Shown: positions 15,822 through 24,345 of the stretch, in pieces
How the letters are laid out: every line of letters begins with the position of its first letter
How positions within the stretch are numbered: position 1 is the stretch's first letter
Assembly: GCA_015478855.1 (NCBI GenBank)
Contig: JADMKJ010000021.1
Location: 30,824-70,324 of the forward strand
DNA: 39,501 nt
Reading direction: 5' to 3'
From: Proteiniphilum sp.
Lineage (GTDB): Bacteria > Bacteroidota > Bacteroidia > Bacteroidales > Dysgonomonadaceae
Program-made: the position numbers and the translations under genes
Notes under the pieces: model-generated
Database searches by the model: none
Told to the model about the DNA's origin: nothing
Seen by the model: the letters and a program-made list of their open reading frames with translations, nothing else

Positions 15822-15852
15822 CAAAGTTAGTGATTTTCTTTTAATTGCGCAA
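15822..15852 (-). promoter_or_regulatory. Promoter of the rplY-pth-S4 operon
   Basis: On the minus strand TTG (complement of 15850-15852), a 20-base spacer and TAACTTTG (complement of 15822-15829) match the Bacteroidetes consensus. It abuts the hexosaminidase stop codon at 15856, so rplY is expressed independently of that gene. Confidence 0.8.
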
Positions 15853-15855
15853 TAT

Positions 15856-17760
15856 CTATCTTGCTCTTTTTTTCAAATCCTCCACCATTATGCTCATGAG
15901 CCGACCAATGGGCTTGTTATCCCTGTAGGTGATTATACGCACAAGCTCAGCATCACGGGGTATGGGTTGTGCCTCACTGTAACGGGGATAGAAGTCATCG
16001 GGTGTGGAGGAGTCGAAGCTGGTATAGATGTCGAGTCCCTCTATCTCAGGAGTGAGCGTCAGAAAGTAATCATCGCCCTCTTTGCTCACTGTCACTATGG
16101 GATCATATATCGCGGGTGAATATTTTGTTTGTGCAAAATTAAAACGTACAAAATGATCTTCGGTTTTTGACACGAACCTGTTCCAATCTTTCTTCTCTGC
16201 AGGAGACCAAAGCGATTCAGAGACAGCAAAACCACGGGGCCAGGTCATGTATTCAGCCTGACGGATATTGTAGATCTGCTCTGTCCACAAGTTGGCCTGC
16301 CCCCCAAGGATGTACTCCTCATCAGCCCCTGCGGGAACAGGATCAAAGCTGTAGGTCTGTCTCAGCCGTAAAGAACTGTAAACACGCGGCTCGGTAGAGA
16401 GATCACCCTGCATATAATCTATATATACATAATTGGTTGGACTCATCACCACTTGATGACCCGAGAGGGATGCTTCAATCCCATAATCTATGCCACGCCA
16501 GCTCATCAGCGCGGTGGTGGGGGTGATTCCTCCCTCGAGGATCTCATCCCATCCCATCATCTTCTTGCCTTTGGCGAGGATGATCTGCTCAACCCTTTTA
16601 CCAAAATAGGATTGTACACCGGCCATATCGTTGATCTTCTCACGCTCCATCAGCTGTTTCACGGCAGGGCTCTTCTTCCAGAAGGTGTAAGGAGCTTCGT
16701 CACCCCCGGTATGAATATACTCAAAGGGGAACAGTTCAGCCACTTCTCCCATCACTTTTTCCATGAACAGATACACTTCCTCGTTGGCAGGACAAAGTGT
16801 ATTTTCATATATTGCCTCAGGACGTCCTCCCGTGTTCCAGTCAAGGAAGGTAGCCCCGGTACGCACGAAATGATCACCACTGCCGGGGAAGCATGAAAGC
16901 TCAGGATAAGCAGCGAGTGCAGCCGAGCTGTGTCCGGGAACATCTATCTCCGGCATCACCTGGATATTCCGCTCCATGGCATAACGGACCACATCCTTAA
17001 TCTCTTCCTGTGTATAGTAGCCTCCATAGCTTTTGGGTGCATCCGGCTCAGGCTGAGAGAAACTGCCAAACCAGCCTGTCTGCTCAGCACGCCAGGCACC
17101 CACGCCGGTCAGTTTCGGCAGGCTTTTGATCTCAATGCGCCATCCCTCATCATCGGTCAGATGCCAGTGGAAAATATTGTATTTATATTTCACCATGTTA
17201 TCGATATATTGCTTTACCTCATCCACAGTGAAGAAATGACGGGATACATCCAGCATCAAACCTCTCCATCCCACCCTGGGATAATCCACCACCTCAACCG
17301 CCGGCAGCTGCCACAACACAGACTCTTCTCTTTTATCACTCTCAATTTGAGGAGGCATCAACTGAAACAGCGTCTGGACACCATAAAGCAGTCCGGCCGG
17401 CATGTTAGCCCTGATTGTGATTTTTTGCGGTGTTACGTTCAATCTATATCCCTCTGCACCAATTGTTGTATCGGCACTTTCATTCAATAGCAATTCAATA
17501 TCGGCATTGGATGCATTCACTTTGAACTCAACCTTTTTACCGGGGGCGAGTGATAGTTTCTCCAGCAGCAGACTGTGAAGAAAGGTCATCTCAGGGCCTG
17601 AGGGTGATGCAATGGTCACCACATCGGGCAGCAGGTAGTGGCCCTCATTCTTCACTATCGAAACAGGCTCCGGGATGATAGATATCCCCTGCTCCATTGA
17701 ACCGGCAAAGCTGCTTGCCGTGCATACGATTAAAACTAATGTCAGGATACTTTTCTTCAT
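15856..17760 (-). CDS. Secreted beta-N-acetylhexosaminidase, glycoside hydrolase family 20
   Basis: Removes terminal beta-linked GlcNAc or GalNAc from glycans by substrate-assisted catalysis. A signal peptide (MKKSILTLVLIVCTASSFAG) is followed by a GH20b-type N-terminal domain (about 25-155) and the GH20 barrel: GWRGLMLDVSRHFF, FHWHLTDDEGWRIEIKSLP, MPEIDVPGHS and the catalytic pair Asp354-Glu355 in HTGGDEA. GWDEI and GGQANLWTEQ complete the site. A C-terminal region of about 100 residues is beta-rich. At 634 residues it is shorter than many Bacteroides homologues with added CBM or F5/8 domains. The export route to periplasm or surface is not decided by sequence; no lipobox is present. Confidence 0.93.
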   Translation of the reverse strand: MKKSILTLVLIVCTASSFAGSMEQGISIIPEPVSIVKNEGHYLLPDVVTIASPSGPEMTFLHSLLLEKLSLAPGKKVEFKVNASNADIELLLNESADTTIGAEGYRLNVTPQKITIRANMPAGLLYGVQTLFQLMPPQIESDKREESVLWQLPAVEVVDYPRVGWRGLMLDVSRHFFTVDEVKQYIDNMVKYKYNIFHWHLTDDEGWRIEIKSLPKLTGVGAWRAEQTGWFGSFSQPEPDAPKSYGGYYTQEEIKDVVRYAMERNIQVMPEIDVPGHSSAALAAYPELSCFPGSGDHFVRTGATFLDWNTGGRPEAIYENTLCPANEEVYLFMEKVMGEVAELFPFEYIHTGGDEAPYTFWKKSPAVKQLMEREKINDMAGVQSYFGKRVEQIILAKGKKMMGWDEILEGGITPTTALMSWRGIDYGIEASLSGHQVVMSPTNYVYIDYMQGDLSTEPRVYSSLRLRQTYSFDPVPAGADEEYILGGQANLWTEQIYNIRQAEYMTWPRGFAVSESLWSPAEKKDWNRFVSKTEDHFVRFNFAQTKYSPAIYDPIVTVSKEGDDYFLTLTPEIEGLDIYTSFDSSTPDDFYPRYSEAQPIPRDAELVRIITYRDNKPIGRLMSIMVEDLKKRAR

Positions 17761-17886
17761 ATGATTATTTATTGGTTATGTCAAGTGATTGATTGTCCGA
17801 AGATGGAGGTCATGGGATTATTTTATAAAAGTGCCTCTTATTTATTAACCCCGTTTCTTATTTTGAAAAATATTTATCTGCCTCTG

Positions 17887-17894
17887 CAAAACTA
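17887..17894 (-). promoter_or_regulatory. Possible hexosaminidase promoter -7 box
   Basis: On the minus strand TAGTTTTG fits TAnnTTTG and lies 126 bases before the ATG. No convincing -33 element is seen. Confidence 0.4.
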
Positions 17895-17990
17895 CAACAA
17901 TTGATTGAAATTTCTATCCGGCAGGAGATCTGTTTTGCTAAAATCGGTTCACTTTTCACGCAATAGGATGATTTATAAGGAAAAAATAAC

Positions 17991-17998
17991 TACTTTTG
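17991..17998 (+). promoter_or_regulatory. Possible nusB promoter -7 box
   Basis: TACTTTTG fits TAnnTTTG. It would give nusB an unusually long leader of about 235 bases. A -33 TTG is not seen at the right distance. Confidence 0.5.
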
Positions 17999-18027
17999 CA
18001 GTACCAAAAAAGTGTCACAAACGTTAG

Positions 18028-18090
18028 ACGTTTTCACGCAACGGCACATACAGATAAAAATGTATGCTGCAGATAACTGAATGAAAACGT
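18028..18090 (+). promoter_or_regulatory. Nested hairpin in the nusB leader
   Basis: ACGTTTTCA (18028-18036) pairs exactly with TGAAAACGT (18082-18090). Inside it CATACA (18047-18052) pairs with TGTATG (18061-18066), extended by GCA (18044-18046) with TGC (18068-18070) across one bulged C. The element lies downstream of the putative promoter and upstream of nusB, so it is probably transcribed. Function is unknown. Confidence 0.45.
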
Positions 18091-18240
18091 TCAACTAAAG
18101 TCAGACATTTTCTATTTGTACGTTCAACATGGATAAAATTATTTGTATCTCTGTTCACGCATAGAAATAGTTCACGCAATGGCATCAAACAAACATATTT
18201 GTCTTTTGTCCGATAGGTAACGAAAACGTTCATTAAAAAA

Positions 18241-19167
18241 ATGATAAACAGAAATTTAATTCGTATAAGGATAGTGCAGATTGTCTATTCGTGGTATCAG
18301 AATACGAATAATGATCTGCGTAAAACCGAAAAAGAACTTCTCTTCGGCTTGCAGAAATCCTACGATCTTTACTATTATCACCTGCTTTTGATGGTGGAAC
18401 TAACCAGCGCATATGAGAACAGAGTGGAATCAAAAAGGAATAAATACCTTCCTTCACACGACGATCTTAATCCCAACACCCATCTGATCAATAACAAGTT
18501 CATGCTTCAGTTGAGAGACAACGAGCAATTGAAAAAACATCTCTCTGATCGGCCTATGATATGGGATGCTGACAACTCCTTCATTAAGAACCTTCTGGAC
18601 AGGATCCTTGCCTCTGAACCATACAAAGATTACACTGAACTTGTTTCACCTACTTACGATCAGGATCGTGAACTGTGGAGAAAGATATTTAAGAAGTTCA
18701 TCTATCTGAACGAAGAATTAGATGACATCCTCGAGGATGAATGTATTTACTGGAACGATGATGTGGAGATTATTCAGACCTTTGTGCTGAAAACAATCAA
18801 GCAATTTTCAGAAGCGAAGGGAGCACTTCAACCACTCTTGCCGATGTTCAAGGACGATGAAGACAGGGAGTTCGCACTGAAACTGCTGCACGAAACAATC
18901 CTGAATGAAAAATTCTATCGCGGCCTCATCGAGAAACACACCGAAAAGTGGGATTTCGACCGTATCGCATTTATGGATCTGATCATTATGCAGGTAGCTC
19001 TTTCCGAGATATGTACGTTTGAATCGATTCCCACGAGTGTATCACTCAATGAGTACATCGAGATTGCCAAATCTTACAGCACTCCCAAGAGCGGAATATT
19101 TATCAATGGAATCTTAGACGCCATAGTACAGGAAATAAAAGAAGAAAAGCGTATCTTTAAAAATTAA
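18241..19167 (+). CDS. nusB: Transcription antitermination factor NusB
   Basis: NusB with S10 forms the boxA-binding complex in rRNA antitermination and ribosome assembly. The 308-residue product is the long Bacteroidetes form, about twice the E. coli length (139). The N-terminal NusB-like start (RIRIVQIVYSWYQ) is followed by a large helical charged insertion, and the recognisable NusB core is C-terminal (about 205-300: ETILNEKFYRGLIEKHTEKWDFDRIAFMD, then SVSLNEYIEIAKSYSTPKSGIFINGILD). It opens the nusB-yajC-ybbR-coaE cluster and has a long repeat-bearing leader. Confidence 0.93.
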   Translation: MINRNLIRIRIVQIVYSWYQNTNNDLRKTEKELLFGLQKSYDLYYYHLLLMVELTSAYENRVESKRNKYLPSHDDLNPNTHLINNKFMLQLRDNEQLKKHLSDRPMIWDADNSFIKNLLDRILASEPYKDYTELVSPTYDQDRELWRKIFKKFIYLNEELDDILEDECIYWNDDVEIIQTFVLKTIKQFSEAKGALQPLLPMFKDDEDREFALKLLHETILNEKFYRGLIEKHTEKWDFDRIAFMDLIIMQVALSEICTFESIPTSVSLNEYIEIAKSYSTPKSGIFINGILDAIVQEIKEEKRIFKN

Positions 19168-19194
19168 TTATAAACACCCTAAACATTAATTCGT

Positions 19195-19503
19195 ATGAAT
19201 ATTTTATTACAAGCTGCTCCCGGAGGTATGGGAGGTATGGGCAGTACTTTGCTGATGATGGTTGGTATCATTGCTGTTTTTTATTTCTTCATGATTCGTC
19301 CACAGCAAAAAAAACAAAAGGAATTACAGAGAAGTCGTGAAGCCATGAAGGTGGGAGACAAGGTTGTCACCTCGGGAGGTATTCACGGGAGAATTAAAGA
19401 GGTAGGCGAAACATGGTTCCTGGTGGAGGTAGCCGACGGTGTAAGACTCAAATTTGATAAAGCTTCGGTTTTTGCCTCCTCCTCTGATGTAACGATCAAC
19501 TAA
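19195..19503 (+). CDS. yajC: Preprotein translocase subunit YajC
   Basis: A small inner-membrane partner of SecDF-YidC in protein export. The 102-residue product has a Gly/Met-rich N-terminus, one membrane helix (about 18-35) ending in FFMIRPQQKKQKELQ, the YajC signature, and a cytoplasmic domain with GDKVVTSGGIHGRI. It follows nusB by 27 bases and precedes the YbbR protein by 12. Confidence 0.95.
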   Translation: MNILLQAAPGGMGGMGSTLLMMVGIIAVFYFFMIRPQQKKQKELQRSREAMKVGDKVVTSGGIHGRIKEVGETWFLVEVADGVRLKFDKASVFASSSDVTIN

Positions 19504-19515
19504 TATTTCTTTCCT

Positions 19516-20511
19516 ATGGAAATAAAGGCCATCATCGACGAATGGAAACCGAGAGCCAGGGCATTTTTCTCCACATTCCCCTGGATAAACGCGCTCTTCT
19601 TTTTGTTTTTTTTGTTGCTGGCCTTTATTTTCTGGTTAATGCTCTTTTTTCAGAAAGAGAACGTTGAAGGTGCTTACCGCATACCGTTAAAGTATACCCA
19701 TATTCCGGAAGATGTTGTTTTTGATCAGCCTCTGCCTGAGTTCATTGAAATAAGTATTACTGACAACGGAGCTGAAATATTCCGGTTAGACATCACCAGG
19801 AAAGATTCACTGGAAATCAATGTGACAGAAATGACCGAGGGGGGGAACACCATCCTTCAGGGTGAGCAATACCGACAGCTTATACGCTCTCAGTTATCGT
19901 CCAGCACCAATATCAGGGGTTATTATCCGATGGTCATCTCACTTGCAACCTCAAAGCTTCAACGTAAGGAGTTGCAGGTGGTCTTCGATGGAGAGATCAC
20001 AACCAGCAGGGCTAACCTTGTGGCCGACAGCGCCGTGTTTATCCCCGAGACCGTGACCGCCTATGGCTCGCGGCAGTCACTCGACAACCTGGAGAAAGCA
20101 TTTACCGAATACACGCTGTTCAAAAACCTGAAGGCTACCTCTCAACTTCCGGTAACGATCAATCCTGTGGAGGGGGTAAAGTTCGTACCTGACAAGGTAG
20201 AAATATATATTCCCATTGAAGAGTATACGGAGCGTACCTTTGAAGTTCCTATCACAGTGGTGCGAATGCCAAAAGACCTCGATGTGAAGTTTTTCCCCTC
20301 ACGGGCCAATGTCTCCTTCTCAGTGACGCTGGAAGAGTATAAGAAGATCGCCCAGGAGGATTTTGAGATTGAGCTCGACTACAGGTCGTTTCACACCAAC
20401 GAAGATGGACGTGTGGAGCTGGAACTGACTAAAACCCCCGCTTCAACAAACAATATCAGAATCTCACCCTCACATGTAGAATTTCTTTTTGAAAACAGGA
20501 GATCACAATGA
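19516..20511 (+). CDS. YbbR-like domain protein (CdaR-like), membrane anchored
   Basis: The 331-residue product has a short cytoplasmic N-terminus, one strongly hydrophobic segment (about 24-46, WINALFFLFFLLLAFIFWL) and a long extracytoplasmic part with YbbR-type beta repeats, e.g. VVFDGEITTSRANLVADSAVF and VPITVVRMPKDLDVKFFPS. In Firmicutes YbbR (CdaR) regulates the diadenylate cyclase CdaA; no cdaA is adjacent here, so that role is not supported by context. The stop codon overlaps the coaE start by 4 bases (ATGA), indicating tight co-translation. Confidence 0.85.
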   Translation: MEIKAIIDEWKPRARAFFSTFPWINALFFLFFLLLAFIFWLMLFFQKENVEGAYRIPLKYTHIPEDVVFDQPLPEFIEISITDNGAEIFRLDITRKDSLEINVTEMTEGGNTILQGEQYRQLIRSQLSSSTNIRGYYPMVISLATSKLQRKELQVVFDGEITTSRANLVADSAVFIPETVTAYGSRQSLDNLEKAFTEYTLFKNLKATSQLPVTINPVEGVKFVPDKVEIYIPIEEYTERTFEVPITVVRMPKDLDVKFFPSRANVSFSVTLEEYKKIAQEDFEIELDYRSFHTNEDGRVELELTKTPASTNNIRISPSHVEFLFENRRSQ

Positions 20512-21095
20512 TAAAAGTAGGTGTCACAGGGGGCATTGGTAGTGGCAAGACGGTGGTCTGCACACTTTTCCGCCTGCATGATATACCGGTCTTCGATGCC
20601 GACAAAGAGGCCAAGGAGCTTAATGACACCTCTCCCTTTATTCGCGCACAGATCATTCATCATTTCGGTGAAGGGCTCTACAGTGGCACCAGACTAAACA
20701 GAAAAAAATTAGCCTCTCTCATCTTTCAGGATGAAGAAAAGCTTGCTATCGTAAACTCCATCATTCATCCTGTGCTGACAAGCACTTTTAACGAATGGTG
20801 CAGAGAAAGAAATGATCATTCTTTCGTGGTCATCGATGCAGCCCTTTTGATTGAAGCAGGCTTACATCGGTTAGTAGATAAAGTGATTACTGTCACCGCT
20901 CCCGCAGAGATGCGTATTGAGAGAGCGATGAAGCGCGATCACACCGGCAGGCACGAGGTGGAGGCCAGGATGAATCATCAACTGCCTGAGGAGGAGAAAA
21001 TCAATCAGTCCGACTTTGTGATTTATAACGACAACCGACAATCGCTGATACAGCAGGTGTCCTATTTTATACAGCGCTGTAGTTTCAGTTTGTGA
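20508..21095 (+). CDS. coaE: Dephospho-CoA kinase
   Basis: Catalyses the last step of coenzyme A synthesis, 3'-phosphorylation of dephospho-CoA by ATP. The 195-residue product has the P-loop GGIGSGKT (8-15), the PVFDADKEAKEL block with the substrate-binding Asp, VIDAALLIEAGL in the middle and the R-rich lid (IERAMKRD). It overlaps the YbbR gene by 4 bases and ends the nusB cluster, a typical Bacteroidetes order. Confidence 0.95.
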   Translation: MIKVGVTGGIGSGKTVVCTLFRLHDIPVFDADKEAKELNDTSPFIRAQIIHHFGEGLYSGTRLNRKKLASLIFQDEEKLAIVNSIIHPVLTSTFNEWCRERNDHSFVVIDAALLIEAGLHRLVDKVITVTAPAEMRIERAMKRDHTGRHEVEARMNHQLPEEEKINQSDFVIYNDNRQSLIQQVSYFIQRCSFSL

Positions 21096-21172
21096 CATCA
21101 ATAATCAAATATTTATCAGGACATTAATGAAATTTATCAACCTGAAAAATTGTTTTTTTTAAAATATCGCAC

Positions 21173-21180
21173 TATCTTTG
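21173..21180 (+). promoter_or_regulatory. Promoter -7 box of the winged-helix gene
   Basis: TATCTTTG preceded by TTG at 21150-21152, a 20-base spacer, matches the consensus. The ATG follows 45 bases later. Confidence 0.75.
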
Positions 21181-21225
21181 TCAGCTCGAAATTGCAAGAT
21201 AACAGATAAATAAATTGTATAAGAA

Positions 21226-21423
21226 ATGATTGAAAAAATTGGAATCAACGCCGGAAAAGTATGGACAGTACTCGATGAATCCGGACGTCAGAATATGAAA
21301 GAGATTAAGAAAGTAACCAAATTGACCGATAAGGATCTCTACACAGCGCTCGGTTGGTTGGCAAGAGAGGGGAAGATCACTTTGGAAGAAGTGGAGAAAG
21401 ACCTTTTCATCTCATTGAGTTAA
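21226..21423 (+). CDS. Small winged helix-turn-helix protein (DUF2582-like)
   Basis: A 65-residue protein that is almost entirely one winged-helix domain: helix 1 (INAGKVWTVLDESG), helix 2 and recognition helix (MKEIKKVTKLTDKDLYTALGWLAREG) and a beta wing (KITLEEVEKDLFISLS). Proteins of this size and pattern are widespread and abundant in Bacteroidetes and archaea and are annotated as winged-helix domain proteins; no target is known. It is monocistronic, with its own promoter and a strong terminator. Confidence 0.85.
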   Translation: MIEKIGINAGKVWTVLDESGRQNMKEIKKVTKLTDKDLYTALGWLAREGKITLEEVEKDLFISLS

Positions 21424-21452
21424 CTTACACTTTCCTCACAAAAAAATATCTT

Positions 21453-21484
21453 TAAAAAAGCGGTCGCAGTGACCGCTTTTTTTC
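21453..21484 (+). terminator. Terminator after the winged-helix gene
   Basis: GCGGTC (21460-21465) pairs with GACCGC (21471-21476), extended by A/T pairs on both sides and followed by a T run. It begins 30 bases after the stop codon and separates this gene from the downstream oxidoreductase. Confidence 0.92.
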
Positions 21485-21496
21485 TTTTAATCTTTT

Positions 21497-21504
21497 TATC
21501 TTTA
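21497..21504 (+). promoter_or_regulatory. Possible promoter -7 box of the FAD/Fe-S oxidoreductase
   Basis: TATCTTTA differs from TAnnTTTG in the last base and lies 16 bases before the ATG, immediately after the upstream terminator. Confidence 0.5.
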
Positions 21505-21520
21505 CCAAAAAGAATAGAAG

Positions 21521-24337
21521 ATGACCTCCCAACAGTTATATGCGCAGCTCACAGCACTCTTCCCGCGGGAACAGCTTTTCACCGATACCCTCACCTGTGT
21601 GACGAAGGGTAGTGACGCCAGCCTCTACCGTCTTATCCCGAAAGCAGTGGTGAGGGTGAACAGTGAGGATGAAGTGGTGCGTTTATTACAATTCTGTCAC
21701 CGTGAAAAGGTGCCGGTGACCTTTAAGGCTGGCGGCACAAGCCTGAGCGGGCAAACCATCTCCGACTCAATACTGATGGAGACAGGTCCCGGGTTTGAGT
21801 TCTCTGCCATCACTGACAACGGGCTCACTGCCACCTTCGGCTGCGGGCTGACCGGAGCAGCAGCCAATCGTTTGTTGATGCGCTACAGGCGAAAGCTGGG
21901 ACCAAAACCGGCATCTATCAATGCCGCCAGGATTGGGGGGATCATCGCCAACAATGCAAGTGGATCGAGTTACGGCATACGCTACAACAGTTACAACACT
22001 GTGAAATCGATGCGCATCATCTTCGCCGACGGATCACTGCTCGACACTGCCGACAGTGATAGCTGCCGCTCCTTCATTGCATCACATCCGCAACTTATCG
22101 GCGCTATGAGCCGGCTACACCTTGATGCCACGGGTAATGAGGTTATCAGAGAGAATATTGCCCGTAAGTTCGAGCTGAAGAACACATGTGGTTATGGCGT
22201 CAACTCGTTGATCGATTTCATTGACCCGATAGCCATCATCCAGCATCTGATGATTGGCTCGGAGGGCACCCTTGGTTTTGTTACCCAGGCCACCTTTGAG
22301 ACTGTTCACGATGCACCCCTCAAAGCCACGGCAATGATCTATTTTGCCGGCCTGCGTGATGTATGTGATACCATTATCCCCCTGAGAGAGTGCCATGTAA
22401 GTGCAGCCGAGCTGATGGACCGGAATGCGCTGCGTGCCGTGGAAGATCAGGAGGGGATGCCGCCGGAACTGATCACCTTGCCCGGGGGTGCCGCCGCCCT
22501 CCTTATCGACACCGCTGCCGACGATGAGGAGACACTCCTCCGGCAGATGCATCAGATAGAAGATAAACTAGCCCATGTCCGGACGCTCACACCGATAAGA
22601 TTCACCACCGACAGACATCTCTATAATCGTTACTGGAACGTTCGCAACGGACTTTTCACCTCAGCTGCCGCTGCCCGTCCACCACATACCGCCTGCATCA
22701 TTGAAGATATTGCCTTTCGTGGCGAGATCCTGGGTGATGCCCTGACGGATGTACGTGAACTGCTGGTGCAGACAGGCTACGAAAATGCAGTGATGTGGGG
22801 ACATCTTCTGGACGGGAATGTGCATTTCACCATTTTCCCGGAGATCAACCATCCTGCGGGGGTGGAGAGATATGCTGCATTTATGCATCAGTTGTGCGAT
22901 CTGGTCGCATTGAAGCACGCTGGCAGCCTGAAAGCGGAGCATGGCACGGGACGCAATATGGCACCCTTCGTGGAAAAAGAGTGGGGAAGCGATGTATATG
23001 ACCTGATGAAGCGGATAAAGCAGGCATTTGATCCTGACAACATCCTGAATCCCGGGGTGGTGATCAACAGCGACAGTGACGTCTTCATTCAGAACCTGAA
23101 ACAGATACCTGCAGTCAATCCACTTATTGACAAATGTATCGAGTGTGGCTTCTGTGAGGTAAGCTGCCCCTCAAAGAATCTCACGTTCACACCGCGGCAG
23201 CGTATCGTAGCTTATCGTCATCTTGTGGGGAGAACAGCTGCGGGGAGAAAGAAAGCGTCTGTTCCTGCACAACTGAAAGATATCTCCTATCCAATGGAGG
23301 AGACCTGCGCCACTGACGGCTTGTGCAGCATCGCCTGCCCGGTGGGCATTGACACCGGCAAGCTGGTGAAAGAGCTGCGATGGCAACAAAACGGGAAGTG
23401 GGTGAACAGGATCGCAGATAGCATCGCGCACAATATGGCCGGAACGACGGCATTACTGAGAGGCTTGCTGAAGGTGCCCCACTTCATGGGCAGGCTGATA
23501 GGCTATGACACCCTGGAGAATGTCACAAGAGGGCTTTACAGGCTGGGCGATGGATTGTTTCCTTTGTGGACACGTTACACACCTACGGGGAGCAGAAAAA
23601 TTACACGACATATATTCCCTGCCGATTCATCAGAGGCACCCATGGTAGTCTATTTTCCCACCTGCATCACCCGCTCCATGGGTGGTCCCTCGTTTGGGTA
23701 CGGTGAGAAGAACGATCTGCCGTCAACGATGCTGTCGGTACTACGAAAAGCAGGTTATACCGTTATTATACCGGAAGAAAAAGACCGGCTCTGCTGTGGG
23801 ATGGCCTTCAGCAGTAAAGGGCTTAGGGTGCAGGCAAAAAAAAAGGAGGATGAACTGAATGAGGCACTGCTCAAAGCGAGTCGTAACGGTGAACTACCCA
23901 TCGTTTGTGACATGAGCCCCTGTCTCCTGCATATGCGTGAGACGCTCGATCGGCGGCTACAACTATACGATCAGGTGGAGTTCATTCATGATTTCCTGCT
24001 GGAGCGGCTGCAGATCACCAGGCAACCTGTTACGGTAGCGATACATACTACCTGCAGTTCCACAAAGATGCAGCTTGAAGAAAAGTTCCTCACTGTGGCC
24101 TCACGATGTGCAGCGAAGGTGATTGTACCGGAAAATGTGGCATGTTGCGGCTGGGCCGGTGACAGGGGCTTTTTCTACCCCGAGCTAAGCAATTCAGCCC
24201 TGGCACCGCTGAAACAGGGACTGAAGGATGCCAAAGAGGGCTATTCCAACAGCCGGACATGTGAAATAGGTTTATCGCTCAACAGTGGTGTGGCTTATCA
24301 ATCGGTGATTTATCTTGTGGACAAGGCCACAACCTGA
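21521..24337 (+). CDS. FAD-binding and Fe-S-binding oxidoreductase (GlcD-GlcF-type fusion, D-2-hydroxyacid dehydrogenase family)
   Basis: Predicted to oxidise a D-2-hydroxyacid (D-lactate, glycolate or D-2-hydroxyglutarate class) and pass electrons to the quinone pool. The 938-residue product joins an N-terminal FAD_binding_4 domain (about 38-210, with FKAGGTSLSGQ and NNASGSSYGIRYN), an FAD-oxidase C domain (about 260-515, GHLLDGNVHFTIFP), two 4Fe-4S motifs (CIECGFCEVSCP near 539, CATDGLCSIACP near 596) and two CCG domains (CCGMAFSS near 757, CCGWAGDRGF near 875). All Cys groups look intact. The layout is like E. coli YdiJ. Substrate cannot be assigned from sequence alone. The following gene is convergent, 8 bases away. 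Confidence 0.92.
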   Translation: MTSQQLYAQLTALFPREQLFTDTLTCVTKGSDASLYRLIPKAVVRVNSEDEVVRLLQFCHREKVPVTFKAGGTSLSGQTISDSILMETGPGFEFSAITDNGLTATFGCGLTGAAANRLLMRYRRKLGPKPASINAARIGGIIANNASGSSYGIRYNSYNTVKSMRIIFADGSLLDTADSDSCRSFIASHPQLIGAMSRLHLDATGNEVIRENIARKFELKNTCGYGVNSLIDFIDPIAIIQHLMIGSEGTLGFVTQATFETVHDAPLKATAMIYFAGLRDVCDTIIPLRECHVSAAELMDRNALRAVEDQEGMPPELITLPGGAAALLIDTAADDEETLLRQMHQIEDKLAHVRTLTPIRFTTDRHLYNRYWNVRNGLFTSAAAARPPHTACIIEDIAFRGEILGDALTDVRELLVQTGYENAVMWGHLLDGNVHFTIFPEINHPAGVERYAAFMHQLCDLVALKHAGSLKAEHGTGRNMAPFVEKEWGSDVYDLMKRIKQAFDPDNILNPGVVINSDSDVFIQNLKQIPAVNPLIDKCIECGFCEVSCPSKNLTFTPRQRIVAYRHLVGRTAAGRKKASVPAQLKDISYPMEETCATDGLCSIACPVGIDTGKLVKELRWQQNGKWVNRIADSIAHNMAGTTALLRGLLKVPHFMGRLIGYDTLENVTRGLYRLGDGLFPLWTRYTPTGSRKITRHIFPADSSEAPMVVYFPTCITRSMGGPSFGYGEKNDLPSTMLSVLRKAGYTVIIPEEKDRLCCGMAFSSKGLRVQAKKKEDELNEALLKASRNGELPIVCDMSPCLLHMRETLDRRLQLYDQVEFIHDFLLERLQITRQPVTVAIHTTCSSTKMQLEEKFLTVASRCAAKVIVPENVACCGWAGDRGFFYPELSNSALAPLKQGLKDAKEGYSNSRTCEIGLSLNSGVAYQSVIYLVDKATT

Positions 24338-24345
24338 ACGTCACC

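Larger units (their letters stand above)
17761..18240. other. Divergent hexosaminidase-nusB spacer with repeats
   Basis: This 480-base gap has no credible gene. It holds the possible hexosaminidase promoter (17887-17894), a TACTTTTG box for nusB (17991-17998), four copies of TTCACGCA (17955, 18033, 18154, 18171), GAAAACGTTCA at 18083 and 18222, and a nested hairpin at 18028-18090. Minus-strand open frames at 18024-18233 and 18233-18457 show no domain. Confidence 0.6.

Noticed and set aside
18083-18232. LacI-type operator (GAAAACGTTCA copies)
   Set aside because: The copies share an AACGTT core but their outer halves are not symmetric, and no LacI-family regulator gene is adjacent; kept only as a repeat observation.
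18024-18457. Two minus-strand open frames (69 and 74 codons) between the hexosaminidase and nusB
   Set aside because: They overlap the repeat-rich leader and the nusB start, have no recognisable domain and no promoter in the right place.
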